This document shows positions 1 to 11,189 of a stretch of DNA of 64,000 nt, in pieces (the stretch's first letter is position 1; every line of letters starts with the position of its first letter). The notes under the pieces were generated by a model. The model ran no database searches. It saw nothing but the letters and a program-made list of their open reading frames with translations, and was not told where the DNA came from. Origin of the DNA: Mariannaea sp. PMI_226 (taxonomy: Eukaryota; Ascomycota; Sordariomycetes; Hypocreales; Nectriaceae); contig JANFOG010000003.1 of NCBI GenBank assembly GCA_024336345.1, positions 3,974,501-4,038,500 on the forward strand. Reading direction: 5' to 3'. A program made the position numbers and the translations under genes.

Positions 1-330
1 AGTGTTGTCTCACGACGGTGTTCCATACAGCGCCAAGGGTACCAAGCGTACTCTCTAGTGCTGACCTTCACAAAGCATGTGTCAGCCCAAACGACAAATT
101 TCATTCCTTATGACTCATCAAATTACAAATTTAGCAGTGGTGGGAAAGCCAGGTATGCCAGCTTCCTAACCTCAAACAAGAAGCTCAAAACCGGACTTAT
201 ATACCAAATAGAACAGTCCAGCTAGCAATGCTCAGTTATCTAGCCATTTTCAAAACAACCGTGTTTAATGGAGGTCGAAACTGAGATACCATCATCCCGG
301 TAACTAGGTACTCCCTTGGCAAAGATCAAG
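1..330. other. Intergenic stretch downstream of the GNAT gene
   Basis: I see no convincing coding sequence, RNA gene or repeat here. It lies just beyond the stop codon of the acetyltransferase on the minus strand, so it probably holds that gene's 3' untranslated region. Confidence 0.5.
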
Positions 331-1055
331 TCATACCTCATTGACAACCACCAAATTTTCTTGATACGCCAACTTCATCGACACATGAGGAACACCAAAA
401 ATCTGCACGATACGAATAGTTTCAAACCCAGCGGCTTCATAGAGGGGCAGACCAGCCGGCGTGGCAAGCAGATAGCAGTCTCTTTCCTGCTCTCTCGCCT
501 GCTGCAAACCCCAACTCAGCAGCATTTTTCCAATCCCCCTCCGTTGGTGCTTGGGATGCACCCCGAGATAGTCGAGATCTGGAGAGGTTTACGTTTAGCT
601 GTATTCCTCAGTCTGGGCACTTGTTTTGAATCAAACTTACTCCATGAGTGCTTGCTGCCGTCTTTACCAAAGATACATTGTTTATCCTGCTCCATTATCC
701 GGCGCAGCTCCACCAAGGCCTCGAAGTCGATCCCGCTGAACGTCGGTTTCGGCCCAGGCGACTCATCTGCTTGGCTGCCTTCTGGTACAGGAGTGAGCCA
801 CATGGAGAACCCCAGGACATTTTCCTCTGCCGCATCATCGACTGCCACCATGACGACCGAATTCTGCATGTCCAACCTAGCTGATGTCCGCGCAGTGCTC
901 CACTTACTAAATGCTGCATTGCTATCAGAGCATCGCAGGTGAGCCGGGAACAGCCGTGCACTAATGGCGTCGGTACTTGGATCAAATGCGAGCGTTGAGA
1001 CCTCTACTATGCCAGAGATGTCTGCCACTGTGGCAGGACGGACGCGCACAGCCAT
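331..1055 (-). CDS. GNAT-family N-acetyltransferase
   Basis: Predicted cytosolic acetyl-CoA-dependent N-acetyltransferase of about 220 residues in two exons (1055-641 and 578-331). The 62-bp intron (579-640) starts GTAAGT and ends CAG, and splicing restores the frame exactly. The spliced junction leads into L-D-Y-L-G-V-H-P and then Q-R-R-G-I-G-K, the acetyl-CoA pyrophosphate-binding loop (Q/R-x-x-G-x-G/A) that defines the GNAT fold. The N-terminus, V-R-P-A-T-V-A-D-I, is the usual first strand of GNAT proteins. The ATG at 1055 is preferred because the fold begins right after it; an ATG 21 codons upstream adds only unstructured sequence. The substrate cannot be told from sequence; fungal relatives of this length are mostly uncharacterised small-molecule or peptide acetyltransferases. 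Confidence 0.85.
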
Positions 1056-1320
1056 TGTAGCGGAGATTTGGCAGCGAAGGGTGTATGAAGAGTGTTGCAG
1101 CCTGATTGTTGGAGGCAAACGGCTGCTTCGGCACCGAGTTAGGGCTACGGGCTCCCCCTCTTTTTTTTACTTTCTCTCTGGGGCGGCTGGAGAGGGACAG
1201 GAAGAGGGAGGGAGGGAGAAAGGTAGGGAGAAACGGAGTGGGAAGCGAAGAAAAGAATGGTATATGGGATAGAAGGGAGAAGGAGAGCAAGTAATAGAGA
1301 TAGAAAAAAGAAAGAAAAAT
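1056..1320 (-). promoter_or_regulatory. Pyrimidine-rich promoter/5' leader of the GNAT gene
   Basis: Read on the minus strand, 1160-1310 is a long C/T-rich tract (G/A-rich on the plus strand) directly upstream of the GNAT start. Such CT-rich leaders are common around transcription starts of filamentous fungi. No TATA box or specific operator is evident. Confidence 0.4.
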
Positions 1321-1917
1321 AGTAAACTTGTTACAAATTATTATTAAAATTACATGTTTCTAATTGTAATTATGAAATTAAATTAAAATTTAATACCATT
1401 AGGGTAGGGCTGTATATTTTCCTCTTTGGCAATTGAATTAAGTAGCAGAGGGTCCAGGTCTTTGAACTTGAGGCCTTGGATCTTCTGCAGTCGACCCATC
1501 ACGCAAGATGCAAACACTGTGGACTGCGCGGGAGTTTAGTAAGGTGATGCCAGAAACAGGGCCAGTGGCACCAGAGTAGTCATATTCTTTTTTCGCAGAC
1601 TCCCCATTCCAACCTACTTCGACCATCACGACGTATTCTAAATAGCAGACATTCCTTCAGTCGCTGTAGATAACGCACTAAATACTTGAAGAAGAGGCTC
1701 AAGAGCGACAGCATTAGTACAAGTGTCACGGAGAGCCCAGCTCTATGTAGATGGATCCTATAGATACCTCAAGCCTCCCACTGTAATATACCCATAGGGT
1801 GATCTTAGTAGCCGGTCTCGGCGGCCCCTGTGGGGGGCCCCCAGCCCCTCTTCCCCTATTCAGGGGGGCGTCTTCAGGGGAAAATCCCTTATATAAACCC
1901 CTCATAGGATTAGGTAG
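1321..1917. other. Intergenic stretch, AT-rich then GC-rich, no clear gene
   Basis: The part from 1321 to 1430 is AT-rich. A short open frame on the minus strand (1438-1629) has no recognisable domain and I do not call it. The part from 1815 to 1880 contains clustered G and C runs able to form a short hairpin. Confidence 0.4.
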
Positions 1918-2161
1918 TCTGGGGAAGTCACTTATCGTCACACCTACATTCTTGACCCTACGTTCCGTGACGACAAGACACACCAGAATGTCGAGACATA
2001 CACGAAGGAGAGATTCCACTGGGTAAAGTATACGGAGATGAAGGATGTGTTGATTAGACATTATCCTCTGCTAAAGGAGACGCTAACGAATAATAAGAAT
2101 GTGTTTACACCTTGGCTTCAGCTGGATGAGGTAAAGAAGTATGAAAGACGAGATTATTTTT
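1918..2161 (+). pseudogene. Decayed coding fragment of unknown family
   Basis: The frame reads about 80 codons of well-mixed, protein-like composition (for example the run H-T-Y-I-L-D-P-T-F-R and the run F-T-P-W-L-Q-L-D-E-V) after an in-frame TAG and before a TAA at about 2159. There is no start codon and no companion exon. Composition and codon use look like a genuine old gene piece rather than a chance frame. I do not recognise the family. It lies just upstream of the first copy of a dispersed repeat and may belong to the same decayed mobile element. Confidence 0.3.
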
Positions 2162-2215
2162 AAAAGTTATGTGAAGATGAGGGATTCGATTTCGGACTAG
2201 TTCAAGCTTGCTGTT

Positions 2216-2422
2216 GCATAGGATGCGATCAAATTCGAGGGCTAGAAGGTTTTGATCATTTTCTGGCTATAGGCAAGGTCCTACAACAGGTTATATATAT
2301 CAACTATGGATGGGATCGTCTATACGGGCTTGGGGCTTGAGCCCTATAAAGTCTCACTGGTATAGCTGCTATAGGTCGTGTTTCACTTACACAAGTCATA
2401 ACTGGCAGTGTCCTCACCGCTA
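2216..2422 (+). repeat. Diverged dispersed repeat, copy A
   Basis: About 200 bp matches 4391-4582 in the same orientation. Shared landmarks in the same order are an AAGGTCCTACA block, GAGCCCTATA followed by GTCTCACTG, TATAGGTCGTGTTTCACTTA, and CATA followed by CTGGC. Small indels and many substitutions separate the copies. The arrangement (two direct copies about 2.2 kb apart with non-coding DNA between) could be the decayed terminal repeats of an LTR element or simply two copies of a short dispersed repeat. Confidence 0.6.
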
Positions 2423-4390
2423 TGGCTAGTTAAGCTTCCTATAGGCTCAAGCTAATAGACTAGAGCTGACCGTGTTGACACTTCCTCTTTGAGCTATTTT
2501 CAGCCAGATTGTACGTTTTAATTAACTGAATAAAGTTATAGCTACACCAAACTAATTGCCAGTGACTCCGACGATGTTCATTTTATATTTTTAGAAGAGA
2601 GGATTAGACACTTGGTTTCAGCTAATTTCTGTTGCTGTAGAAGGGATCAGAGGCGTCAAAGCCGACCACATTTCGAATGTCTTGATTATTGATGTGAGCT
2701 CAATGATGGAGGATACGCCATAGAAGGGATGATGGATTCAAGAACCGGTTTATTGGTCTTTACTACACATTCAGAAATTAATATCACATTTGCTGCGCGT
2801 CTTCACTCATTTTATGCTATAGGGCTTGGTCGTGACTCTCCATCTCCTTCTCTCATCACATCATATATGAACAATTTTGACGATCATTTTCACCACAACA
2901 GAGTATAACCAAATACGATGACGCCTAAGTATCAAGAGTAATTCTCCGAGGCTGGGAAATTTTTTTTGCACTTTTTAATCGTACTGCTAAAATGGGTTAA
3001 TATAGCCATCATTCGCCCAACAAGACTAAAGCTCTTGGTCGCTCTCTTTTACGGTGAGCTTTGCAGGAGTACCCCAGAGCTCTCCCTATTATAGCTAACC
3101 TACAGAGGCAATGGTAATTGTAATAAAACTGTTATCCATTTTCAAACCGTGCTCATGATTGTAGGAAGTCAACTCTAACGAAACTGTCAATACTACACAT
3201 CTATATATTAGGGTTAAATTATTGATAACCAACTGTAAGTCGCCAGAACCAGGCGGTCACTGACGCATATGCACATTGCCATCCCGGTGGGACTTCAGCT
3301 GCAGCGCTACTACAACGCATCTCTTTTACTGACCATTCGATTAGAAATTACTCTATCCGTACTCTGGCGCCCAATGGAATATACCTGCTAACATAATACT
3401 CTGCAGGTAGGGAAAGCCGAAGACTTTTACCTTTGTCAGCCCCACTAGTGTATTGGACACGGACCACTGGGTCAATCTCTCGGATAAGCAGATCAGCACT
3501 GGCCAAAGTGCCGTTCATGAATGAACAATAAAAGACCTCCTATTCACACCTGGGGAAAATAGCTGCTTCATACGCCCGGCGAAGGTATGTATGCTTGTTA
3601 TATGCATAAATTCCCATATCTATGGTTAAAGATTTTTGCTGTACTACTGGATGTGGGTAGTACAAAAAACTTCCAAGTGGTAGCATAGATAGTAGACTTT
3701 ATCTGCACAGGCATCGGGTGGCCTGACTAGATACAGGTTCACACATGAGGATGTCTACTTGAGCTGAAGAAACCATGGTAATGAGCGCAAGCAAGAGTAG
3801 TTTCGGAAGCTGACAATGGAGGAGATCATCGAGTAATTTGGACTATTAACATCCAAGAGAGCAAGTGTTGGGAACTGTAGCTTGATGAACAATTCAGGGC
3901 GAAATCTGGTTAGGTCGACATAACAGATTCTAAGAATTCTCCTTGTAAACACTGTTATTGGCACAGGTGCTAGCTAGAGTATCAGATGTTAGACCTTTGG
4001 TAGCCCGAGTACATGCCAAACAATCCTCAGTGCCACATAGCTATAAGTCATTATTACTGAGCAGCAAAATGCGGAATGCGCATTCCCTTTGCCTCAGCTG
4101 GTAATGGGGCACTTAGGGTCCCTGCATGGCATTTCCTTTCCTTCATTATCTTGTCTTTGGTCATTCTCAGCACGAATATTCGCTCCTTCCTCGTATGCGC
4201 AAATATCCGCTGCGTCAATGATGGTAGGATTCTTAGGAGTCTGGTCACCGTTAGGTGTTTGATCGTTTCCAGATGACCTACGTGCCAATAGTTTGCATTG
4301 ATTACTTCTAATCGACCTCGATACGTACCTAGTGGGCGTGCGCTTGCTCCTTTTTTTCACTGTATATCTAGATAAATGAATCATATGTCA
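2423..4390. other. Non-coding stretch between two direct repeat copies
   Basis: No open frame with protein-like composition could be followed for more than a few dozen codons, and no recognisable reverse transcriptase, integrase or transposase motif was seen. If this is the inside of an LTR element, its coding capacity is completely decayed. Confidence 0.4.
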
Positions 4391-4582
4391 CATAGGATAG
4401 GGGCAACTTCAAGTCACAAAAGGTCTTGATTTCTAGCTATAGAAAGGTCCTACAGCAGACTACTTATCTTCTATAGATGGAGCTGTCTATAGGGGTTTGA
4501 GCCCTATATGGTCTCACTGATGCTGTTGTTATAGGTCGTGTTTCACTTATAAGGTCATAGCTGGCGATGCCCTCAACGCTCC
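4391..4582 (+). repeat. Diverged dispersed repeat, copy B
   Basis: This is the second copy of the repeat at 2216-2422, in the same orientation, with shared blocks at 4446-4456 (AAGGTCCTACA), 4499-4520 and 4530-4550. It ends about 320 bp before the paraoxonase-like gene and may have brought part of its upstream region. Confidence 0.6.
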
Positions 4583-4899
4583 AGCAGGCTTGATGAGACC
4601 GCTATTTCACATCATATATGAGCTGTGCCGATCACAAGCTCGCTACTTTGCCGTGATGAAAGTATTTCTCTCACCACCTTTAGAAGTATTCAGTGCCGAG
4701 GTTCCCCGCAACGCCACATTTCTCCCCATCTAATTCTACTGCGCACTGCCGAGGCTAGCTGGGAATACCAGAAATGGATTGACAAAGGGGAAGTATTCTC
4801 TGCACAATTCAGTACACGCAACATTTGTGCGAAAACTCTTCAATTCTTTGAACTCCTTTTTCGTTCGTACCTCAGCAGCTGCAAAGCCGTCATAATAGG

Positions 4900-6257
4900 A
4901 TGGCAGTTCTAAAGTCGATCGGGCCCACGATACTCGTGGCATTCCTCGCTTCATTTTACGGGCCAGCCATACATCGCAGTATAAAGGTTCTTGGCTTCCT
5001 ACGGGAACCAGCCAATACGGCTGTAGACGATTCAAATATTGTAACAATCGAGAACACGATGCATTGCGAAGATTTGCACTATCACCAACTCAGTAACCAA
5101 CTCTTTACTGCATGTGAGGATCATGAAACGCTCCGTTTTTCATGGTTTCCTCCTCTAGCACACCTTAATGCGTCTGCGGTTGGGACATCACAAGGTTCCA
5201 TTCATGTGATCAATCCTCAGGTTAGGGTTCAACTCAATGGTAAAAAGACAGCAGGAGCTAATAGAATAACCAGACACTAAAATCGCAAAAGCTAAAATTT
5301 GAAAACTTTTCTGGTCCCTTTGTCACCCATGGGATTGATGTTGTTACGGACCCAGAAAACCCAAAAGCAGTGTATATTTATGCTATTAACCACTTGCCCA
5401 ATCCTGAATATCTCGAGCAGCTACAAGAAAAAGAAGCTGGTATCAAATCGAAAATCGAGGTAGCGAAGTCACGGCCTCAACTTGAGGTCTTTCATTATGT
5501 TCACGGGTCGGCTACCATCCAGTATATTCGATCTATCCGACACCCACTTATCCAAACGCCAAATGATGTCCTTGGACTCTCAACCACCACTTTATTAGTG
5601 ACAAATGATCATTACTACAAGGATGGTCATTTACGGATACTAGAGGACCTATATTCTGGTGCAAAATGGTCTAGTATCATCTGTATACGGATTCCAGACC
5701 TATATACTCAGACTGAGAAAGCTGAGTTGAATGTTACTGCCAGTCTATTGAACACCAAGCTACACAACAATAATGGACTCGGCCATGGTCGATTTAATGA
5801 TGAGATTCTCATCAATAGTGCAACAAGTGGTATCCTCCATATTGGTAAACTGTCTGATAATAAGACCTCACCTAGAATTAAATTTTTTGGCAACGTTGCA
5901 TTGGAGGCTGTTGCGGACAATCCGAGCTACTTTTTAGATCCTTATGCAACGAATGACAATGATGCGAGCGGTTTTGTTGTCACAGGTCTATCCAAGGGTG
6001 CTAATCTGATCTCCACTTCCCGCAACCCAAGTGGCAAAGATCCGAGTATGACCTGGTTTGTGAGGCCTGGGTCTGGACCGGCGTCCAGCTGGGAAAAGAA
6101 ACTCCTTTTCGAGGATGATAGCTCAAGAATTAGAAGCTCAAGCACCGCTGTCCTAGTTGGTATCAATCCAAAGACTGAGGGAGGAAAAAAGAAGGCCTGG
6201 CTCTTTATTACCGGATTCTTGTCTCGCAATATCATTGCAGTCAAGGTTGATCTGTGA
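4900..6257 (+). CDS. Paraoxonase/arylesterase-like six-bladed propeller protein
   Basis: Two exons (4900-5220 and 5292-6257) with a 71-bp phase-0 intron give about 428 residues. The N-terminus has a hydrophobic signal-anchor (about residues 8-24), as in mammalian paraoxonases, which keep their signal peptide. The intron removes an in-frame stop and brings together T-H-G-I-D-V-V, the counterpart of the paraoxonase H-G-I blade motif. The motifs T-P-N-D-V and T-N-D-H-Y-Y, which in paraoxonases carry calcium-binding asparagines and aspartates, are both present and correctly spaced. Known family members are calcium-dependent lactonases/arylesterases. The sequence suggests a secreted or ER-membrane-attached lactonase; the substrate is unknown. 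The coding sequence appears intact although it sits among decayed repeats. Confidence 0.8.
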
Positions 6258-7117
6258 ACTCAAGACTGGCCAGACGAATAGTTCTCTCCATGGAATTGCC
6301 ACTCCCAGCGGATGATACCGTCGGCTTGCAGATTTCTGAATAATTTCGAATTATATTACTGTCGTCCGTTCCGTAAGAGTGGACTCAAATTTGATATCTA
6401 CATTAGTGACTTGTTCTGTAGTCAGACGAACATAAATACTGGATCAATGAACTCACAATGCACTCATGGCTATGGTACTGCCTTCTTTCCATGCCATTAT
6501 GCTTTCCCATGGGTCATCTTCCGGCGTGATCGCATTGCCTATTATCCGTCCCGTGCCCACTTGTAAGCCCATAGCTAGGCCAACCTATCGGCTCAATCCT
6601 CCCCTGCACTCAGGTGCTATGTTGCCGCCTTGATAAATAGATGAGACGAGCCACAGGGCCATAGAAACTCTTGCTAAAGCTTCCGTGCAGATTTCAATTA
6701 CAGTTTTGCGGAAGACAGACTGTTTTCTTTTGGGATAAAAGCGCCTCGATTAGCATTATCTCATGTTTGTTGGTACATTGTTGATGTTCAGTGCAGACAG
6801 TCTAAAAATCAAGACTAGGTATTAGCAATGATTTACGAAAACTATAACTATTATTTTCTTACTACCATTTTTGCTATATGACTTCCAGATTAAGAATTCC
6901 AAATTAAGAAGCTCAAGAGTCGTTCACTGCCAACTAGCACAAGACGGGGGGTGGCTTAGGCGCAGCTCCTTGGCCGCGCGTCTAGCATTTGTGATTCCGA
7001 ACCTAGCAAGTAACTGACTACAATACAGGACAGCTCCTAAGAAAGTGATCAAGAACTCCTAACAACGTAGATTCTCGATTAACTGGATAAGTCCGCTCTA
7101 CATGATATCATTTCCAA
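6258..7117. other. Intergenic region between convergent genes
   Basis: This lies between the stop codons of the paraoxonase-like gene (+) and the DUF4246 gene (-). Short frames here (for example 6312-6566) have no domain, signal or splice support and are not called. Confidence 0.5.
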
Positions 7118-9055
7118 CTAACCGTCAAAGCCGTAAATGCCAACGTTGGCCTGCACGGTTTCAGTCCCCTTGGCGTGATGGGCCATTAACTCGTGCCTCA
7201 GCTTCTTGGCTTCATCCAATCCCATAGGCCACTTTCCAACCTCGCTCCTAATAATATCTATGGCTTTTGGTGGTATTTTGAGGTTTTTGAAATCAATTTT
7301 ATCGTATCCTTGCTCTGCCCACCAGTGATGTTGTTGGGGTGGGACATTCCTTGTAGAGCAGATGCGATAGTTCGGATCTACGAGCCATAGAAAGAGGGCT
7401 CGGCAATGGCCAGGTTTCCCCTCATCTTTTAACTCTAAAGGTTCCACTTTATTCTGTAGCGTGTTTGGGAAGGCGAAGAATCGGCCGTCAAGGATGGGGA
7501 TAGATCCGAGGTCCTGCAGTGCTTTCTCATCCGTTAGTTCTCCTGATTCGACCCCAAAGGTCTGCGCAAGTGGCTTATTATTGCCTTGCTCTGTTTCCAT
7601 TTCCCACTCATCCAAACTGGCCTCCATTCGAAAGGAGATGCGCGCCTCGCTCACGTTTTCTACGTCGTAGTAGTAGATTGCCGTGGCTACGATATGCTCG
7701 TTCTTCATTCCCTCGACTTGCCAGCTGCTGCCATTAAATTGCGGTTTCTGAGGCTGGAGCTCGATGCTAGATAGCCTTATTATAACCTGCAGTCCACGAT
7801 GACCAAATCTCTCTTCCAAATTAATGGGTGTGAAGGTAAAGTCCCCGGATTCCGCTAGGCGGCTCTTTACAACAGCGTTGCCGGTTTCTCCCTGTTTCCA
7901 TTGTTCATACGTATACGCCAGCCCTGCGTCTGGGTGAACAAGTTCGCGTAATCGAAGCCATTTCTTTTCAACTGCACTGTAGAGCCCGTATGTTTCAATG
8001 TACTCAGGCCCAAGTGGAGGCCCATCTTCATCATCGGGCTCCACCTCAAAGTCCGGGCGGTCGGGAAGGGCAAGGTATTCATTTACTCTCTGTAGGGCTT
8101 CTAGATAATCACTGGAATCTTTGGCGCTCATGGATCGGTGTATCAGACGTGTTTCTGCAGCCCACTCTGGCATCTCCGGCTTGAACTGTGCTCCATAGGT
8201 TCGAATGCGGGGAGGGACACAAGGCCCGTCGACAATGGTGCGATTCCAGGGTTCGATAGCGATTCCAATAAGTTTTTCTATCAGCCCATAGAGTGTTTCG
8301 TTTTTTGGATGAAGGTTATTAATGTACGAAGTAATCCGCACGCCACTACTTGAGCCTTTCACAAAGCTAACCTCGCAAGGGAGCCATTGGAAGGCAGGCG
8401 AGAATAGATCGGGATTCCAATTAAGTTGAACAGGAGCTGTTTCGGTATTCTTGTAAGATGAAAAGATGTTTGGGTTCTGGACCTTGCCTCCCTTTGAGAG
8501 AACTAAGCTCCTGTTGAATACCAGGGGGTATAGGGAAGGATCAACGAGATTGAGCACCTGGTCATTCGAGCCTGGGAGCCAATCTTTGTCCGGTTGATTT
8601 AACAAAGGTCTTACGGCTTCTCGGAATTCGGCTTGAAGCTCCTGTGGCACGACGACATCTGACTTGCAGACTCTCGAGCTTGTTTCGAGATCAAGCACAA
8701 GACCCGTTTTTGCAAACTCCGTGGCCTTGTCGCGCAACTCGCGCAGGATCCAGTCCCAGGCATTCTGGTTAATGAGTGGCCTGCGTAGCGCTTCTTCCTC
8801 CCATTTGACCACAGTCATTTCCTTAAAGATCTCCCTATGCCAACTCGGTTTCTCTGTGATCACGCTCATAGAGCGCAACATTGCTACCTCGCGTGCCGTC
8901 AATCGGTCCCCGCGAAAATCGTCGGCACCATGGCTATATCTCACCCCCAGCTCCGCATTATACCAAAACCCAAACCCCGGAACCCTTAGTTCTACATCCC
9001 CGCCATTATCTGGGTCGGATAAGCGTGATTCGAAGCTATTGTTAGATGATGGCAT
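7118..9055 (-). CDS. DUF4246-family protein with altered putative metal site
   Basis: A single uninterrupted exon of 645 codons, a normal length for the fungal DUF4246 family, whose core looks like a double-stranded beta-helix (2-oxoglutarate/Fe(II) oxygenase-like). Family landmarks are clear: S-S-W-Q-V-E-G-M-K-N-E-H-I-V-A-T-A, then Y-Y-Y-D-V-E-N, G-R-F-F-A-F-P-N-T-L-Q, K-P-G-H, L-F-L-W-L-V-D-P and a C-terminal L-D-E-A-K-K-L-R-H-E-L-M helix. As I recall the family, the first motif is usually S-W-H-V-E-G and the later one T-x-Q-H-x-V. Here the histidines are glutamine and asparagine, so metal binding may be lost. The ATG at 9055 is the first in frame and precedes a low-complexity leader. Function is unknown for the whole family. 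Confidence 0.85.
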   Translation of the reverse strand: MPSSNNSFESRLSDPDNGGDVELRVPGFGFWYNAELGVRYSHGADDFRGDRLTAREVAMLRSMSVITEKPSWHREIFKEMTVVKWEEEALRRPLINQNAWDWILRELRDKATEFAKTGLVLDLETSSRVCKSDVVVPQELQAEFREAVRPLLNQPDKDWLPGSNDQVLNLVDPSLYPLVFNRSLVLSKGGKVQNPNIFSSYKNTETAPVQLNWNPDLFSPAFQWLPCEVSFVKGSSSGVRITSYINNLHPKNETLYGLIEKLIGIAIEPWNRTIVDGPCVPPRIRTYGAQFKPEMPEWAAETRLIHRSMSAKDSSDYLEALQRVNEYLALPDRPDFEVEPDDEDGPPLGPEYIETYGLYSAVEKKWLRLRELVHPDAGLAYTYEQWKQGETGNAVVKSRLAESGDFTFTPINLEERFGHRGLQVIIRLSSIELQPQKPQFNGSSWQVEGMKNEHIVATAIYYYDVENVSEARISFRMEASLDEWEMETEQGNNKPLAQTFGVESGELTDEKALQDLGSIPILDGRFFAFPNTLQNKVEPLELKDEGKPGHCRALFLWLVDPNYRICSTRNVPPQQHHWWAEQGYDKIDFKNLKIPPKAIDIIRSEVGKWPMGLDEAKKLRHELMAHHAKGTETVQANVGIYGFDG

Positions 9056-9439
9056 ATGAAGGTGTGCGTATGCGGAGCTGGTAAGGGAGGTTATGTAGCG
9101 GGGAAATGAGTCGGCTAGTTAGACTTTATTTTCAACCAACCACCAACTTTTACCCTGTGGGTTGATTACATAAGTAGACTATTATGAAATGTAACAATCT
9201 GAATTATTCCCAAGTGATAAGCTGGTTGCAATAGGTTTATGTTGGCGGAGAGTATCATAGCCGATATTCAAGGAAGTAGCATGCTTGTTATTACGTAGGC
9301 AATGCACAAGAAAATTGCGTTAACTAAGTTGTATTGTAAATACAGTGCCGAATGCTGAGTAGCTAAATAGGCTATCTAATGATAATACTGAGTTATATGG
9401 TAGGTGAAGTATAGAGTGATCATTTGTATCTAGATATTT
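9056..9439. other. Upstream region of the DUF4246 gene
   Basis: Non-coding AT-rich sequence holding the presumed promoter of the minus-strand DUF4246 gene. No TATA box or conserved motif stands out. Confidence 0.4.
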
Positions 9440-10514
9440 GTGCATTGCTTGTCACCGCCTGCGTACTCACAGGTCACATGTCAGGATCCTTCACACATAA
9501 TGGTGGTGGTTGATGATCTGGATAGGTGTGATCATGGAGAGGATGTCAAGGACATCATCAGCCTGCTACCACAAACGAAAACGTTAAGATTAGTCCGCCT
9601 CAGAGTCCTTGTGACCAGCAGGCCTAAGCTCCACATTGGCCTGGGCATCAATGAAATCAACGGCACTTATAAAGATCTTGCTCTTCATACAATACCTGAG
9701 ACTGTGATCAAGCATGATATCTTAGTTTTTTTGGGTACAGAATAGAGCAAATCCGCACCGATTTCAACAAAATTGCCGTTCACGAGCGACTAAAGTGGCC
9801 GGCTTGTTTACCATGGCAATCGAACATTCAGAGCCTAGTTACAATGTCTACATCACCTTTTATCTTCGCCGCAACTGGTTGCCGGTTTATCGACAAGGAA
9901 GTTTGTGGCAACCCCGAGGACCGCTCAAAGATATATTAGACTACCACAAGAAAAAAGAGCGTCTTAGCTTGAAGCGACACACCCGACCCCAAGCCAGCTG
10001 CTTAATCGGTCGAATTAGGAGAAAGCCAAGATAATAGAGTCGTTCTATACGATTGTCGGCACTATTGTAATCCTTGCTAATCCCCTTCCTACTGTATCTC
10101 TTGCTCATTTGCTCAAAATGCCAGAAGGGACTATTTGGTCAATGCTGAACGAAACATATGTAGTCCTGAACATTCCTTCAAATCCAGGTGTTCATGTCAA
10201 GTTGCTCCACTTGTTGTTCCGGGATTTCCTCGTCGACCCTAAAATGCGCGATGAAAACCCGTTCTGGGTTGATGAGACGAAGATAAACGAGAAGCTGGTC
10301 AAAAATTGCCTTCAGTGATTTTGAGAGAATGTTGCGCTTAAAGGAAACATCTGCGGTCTACAAATGCTTGGCGCACCTCAAGAGAGCATTAAGAAAGAAA
10401 CAATTGAGAGTGTCCTCATTGGAGATCCAGTATGTGTGCCCGTTACTGGGGCATCATTTGAAGGGTAGTGAAATTAAGCTTGATCATGAACAACAAGTGC
10501 TCGAATTACTCTAG
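9440..10514 (+). pseudogene. Dead NACHT-type STAND gene, 5'-truncated
   Basis: At 9500-9540 the frame reads V-V-V-D-D-L-D-R-C-D, a Walker B motif of fungal NACHT ATPases, followed by V-T-S-R-P, the usual sensor segment. The downstream helical region (10100-10315) reads V-K-L-L-H-L-L-F-R-D-F-L-V-D, typical of the domain after NACHT in fungal NLR-like proteins. The pieces lie in different frames with stops at about 9745, 10034, 10318 and 10514. The Walker A exon, effector domain and C-terminal repeats are missing. It is a relic of an NLR-like gene and is unlikely to make a protein. Confidence 0.75.
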
Positions 10515-11189
10515 CGCTACTTTCTCCACTGGATTGAAGCATTAAGTCCCCCTGTAAGAACATCCCAAAGCATTAGGCTTATCGATGATTTGTAAAACCT
10601 GATTTATGTAAGCCAGTTCCAAAAGAAGACTTAGGAAGTTTCTAAAATAGAGTTTTTCAGAATGATAACACTGCTAAAATCTTGTGGTTTCTTCAAGATG
10701 CAAAAAGGTTTACCCTTAGCTGTCGCTCAGCAATGAACTTAGCACCACTCCAACTCTACCCTTCAGCACTTTGATTTGCTCCAGAGAGAAGTATTATTTG
10801 GAAGGCAATTGGACTATATTAGCTGGATAACTATAAAACCCACTAGAGAATTGAAGTGGAACCTTTGCTTTTAAATGTTTCAGGGCCATAGCAGGGGGTG
10901 CGATCAGGGGCCTCCTCGGGCGGCTCGAAGCTTACGACTTTAGATACTACAGGTTGATACTTGCATACACAATATAATATTCATCCTCCTGAGTTATATT
11001 GGTCCTATAATATTGGATGCTACAATATCTGTCAATTATGGCACTAACGCTTTTAGCAAGGATGAGGCTTAATTTAACTGGCTGTACGCCAGGGCTATGG
11101 TCTGCTCAAGCCGGAAATAGATTTCTTAGATTGGGGACAATATACTATGGCTGCCCCCCTGACTTCCATCCTTCCGCATCTACTACATC
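10515..11189. other. Non-coding gap between two NLR relics
   Basis: Stops are frequent in all frames and no motif is recognised. It may be decayed coding sequence belonging to either neighbouring relic. Confidence 0.35.

Noticed and set aside
316..942. Plus-strand open frame of 208 codons
   Set aside because: It is the antisense shadow of the GNAT gene, whose minus-strand product has clear motifs and a clean intron.
6312..6566. Plus-strand frame of 84 codons after the paraoxonase-like gene
   Set aside because: No domain, no splice partner and no conserved-looking composition; likely 3' untranslated sequence.
8664..9059. Plus-strand frame of 131 codons
   Set aside because: Antisense shadow of the DUF4246 gene; no domain or leader.
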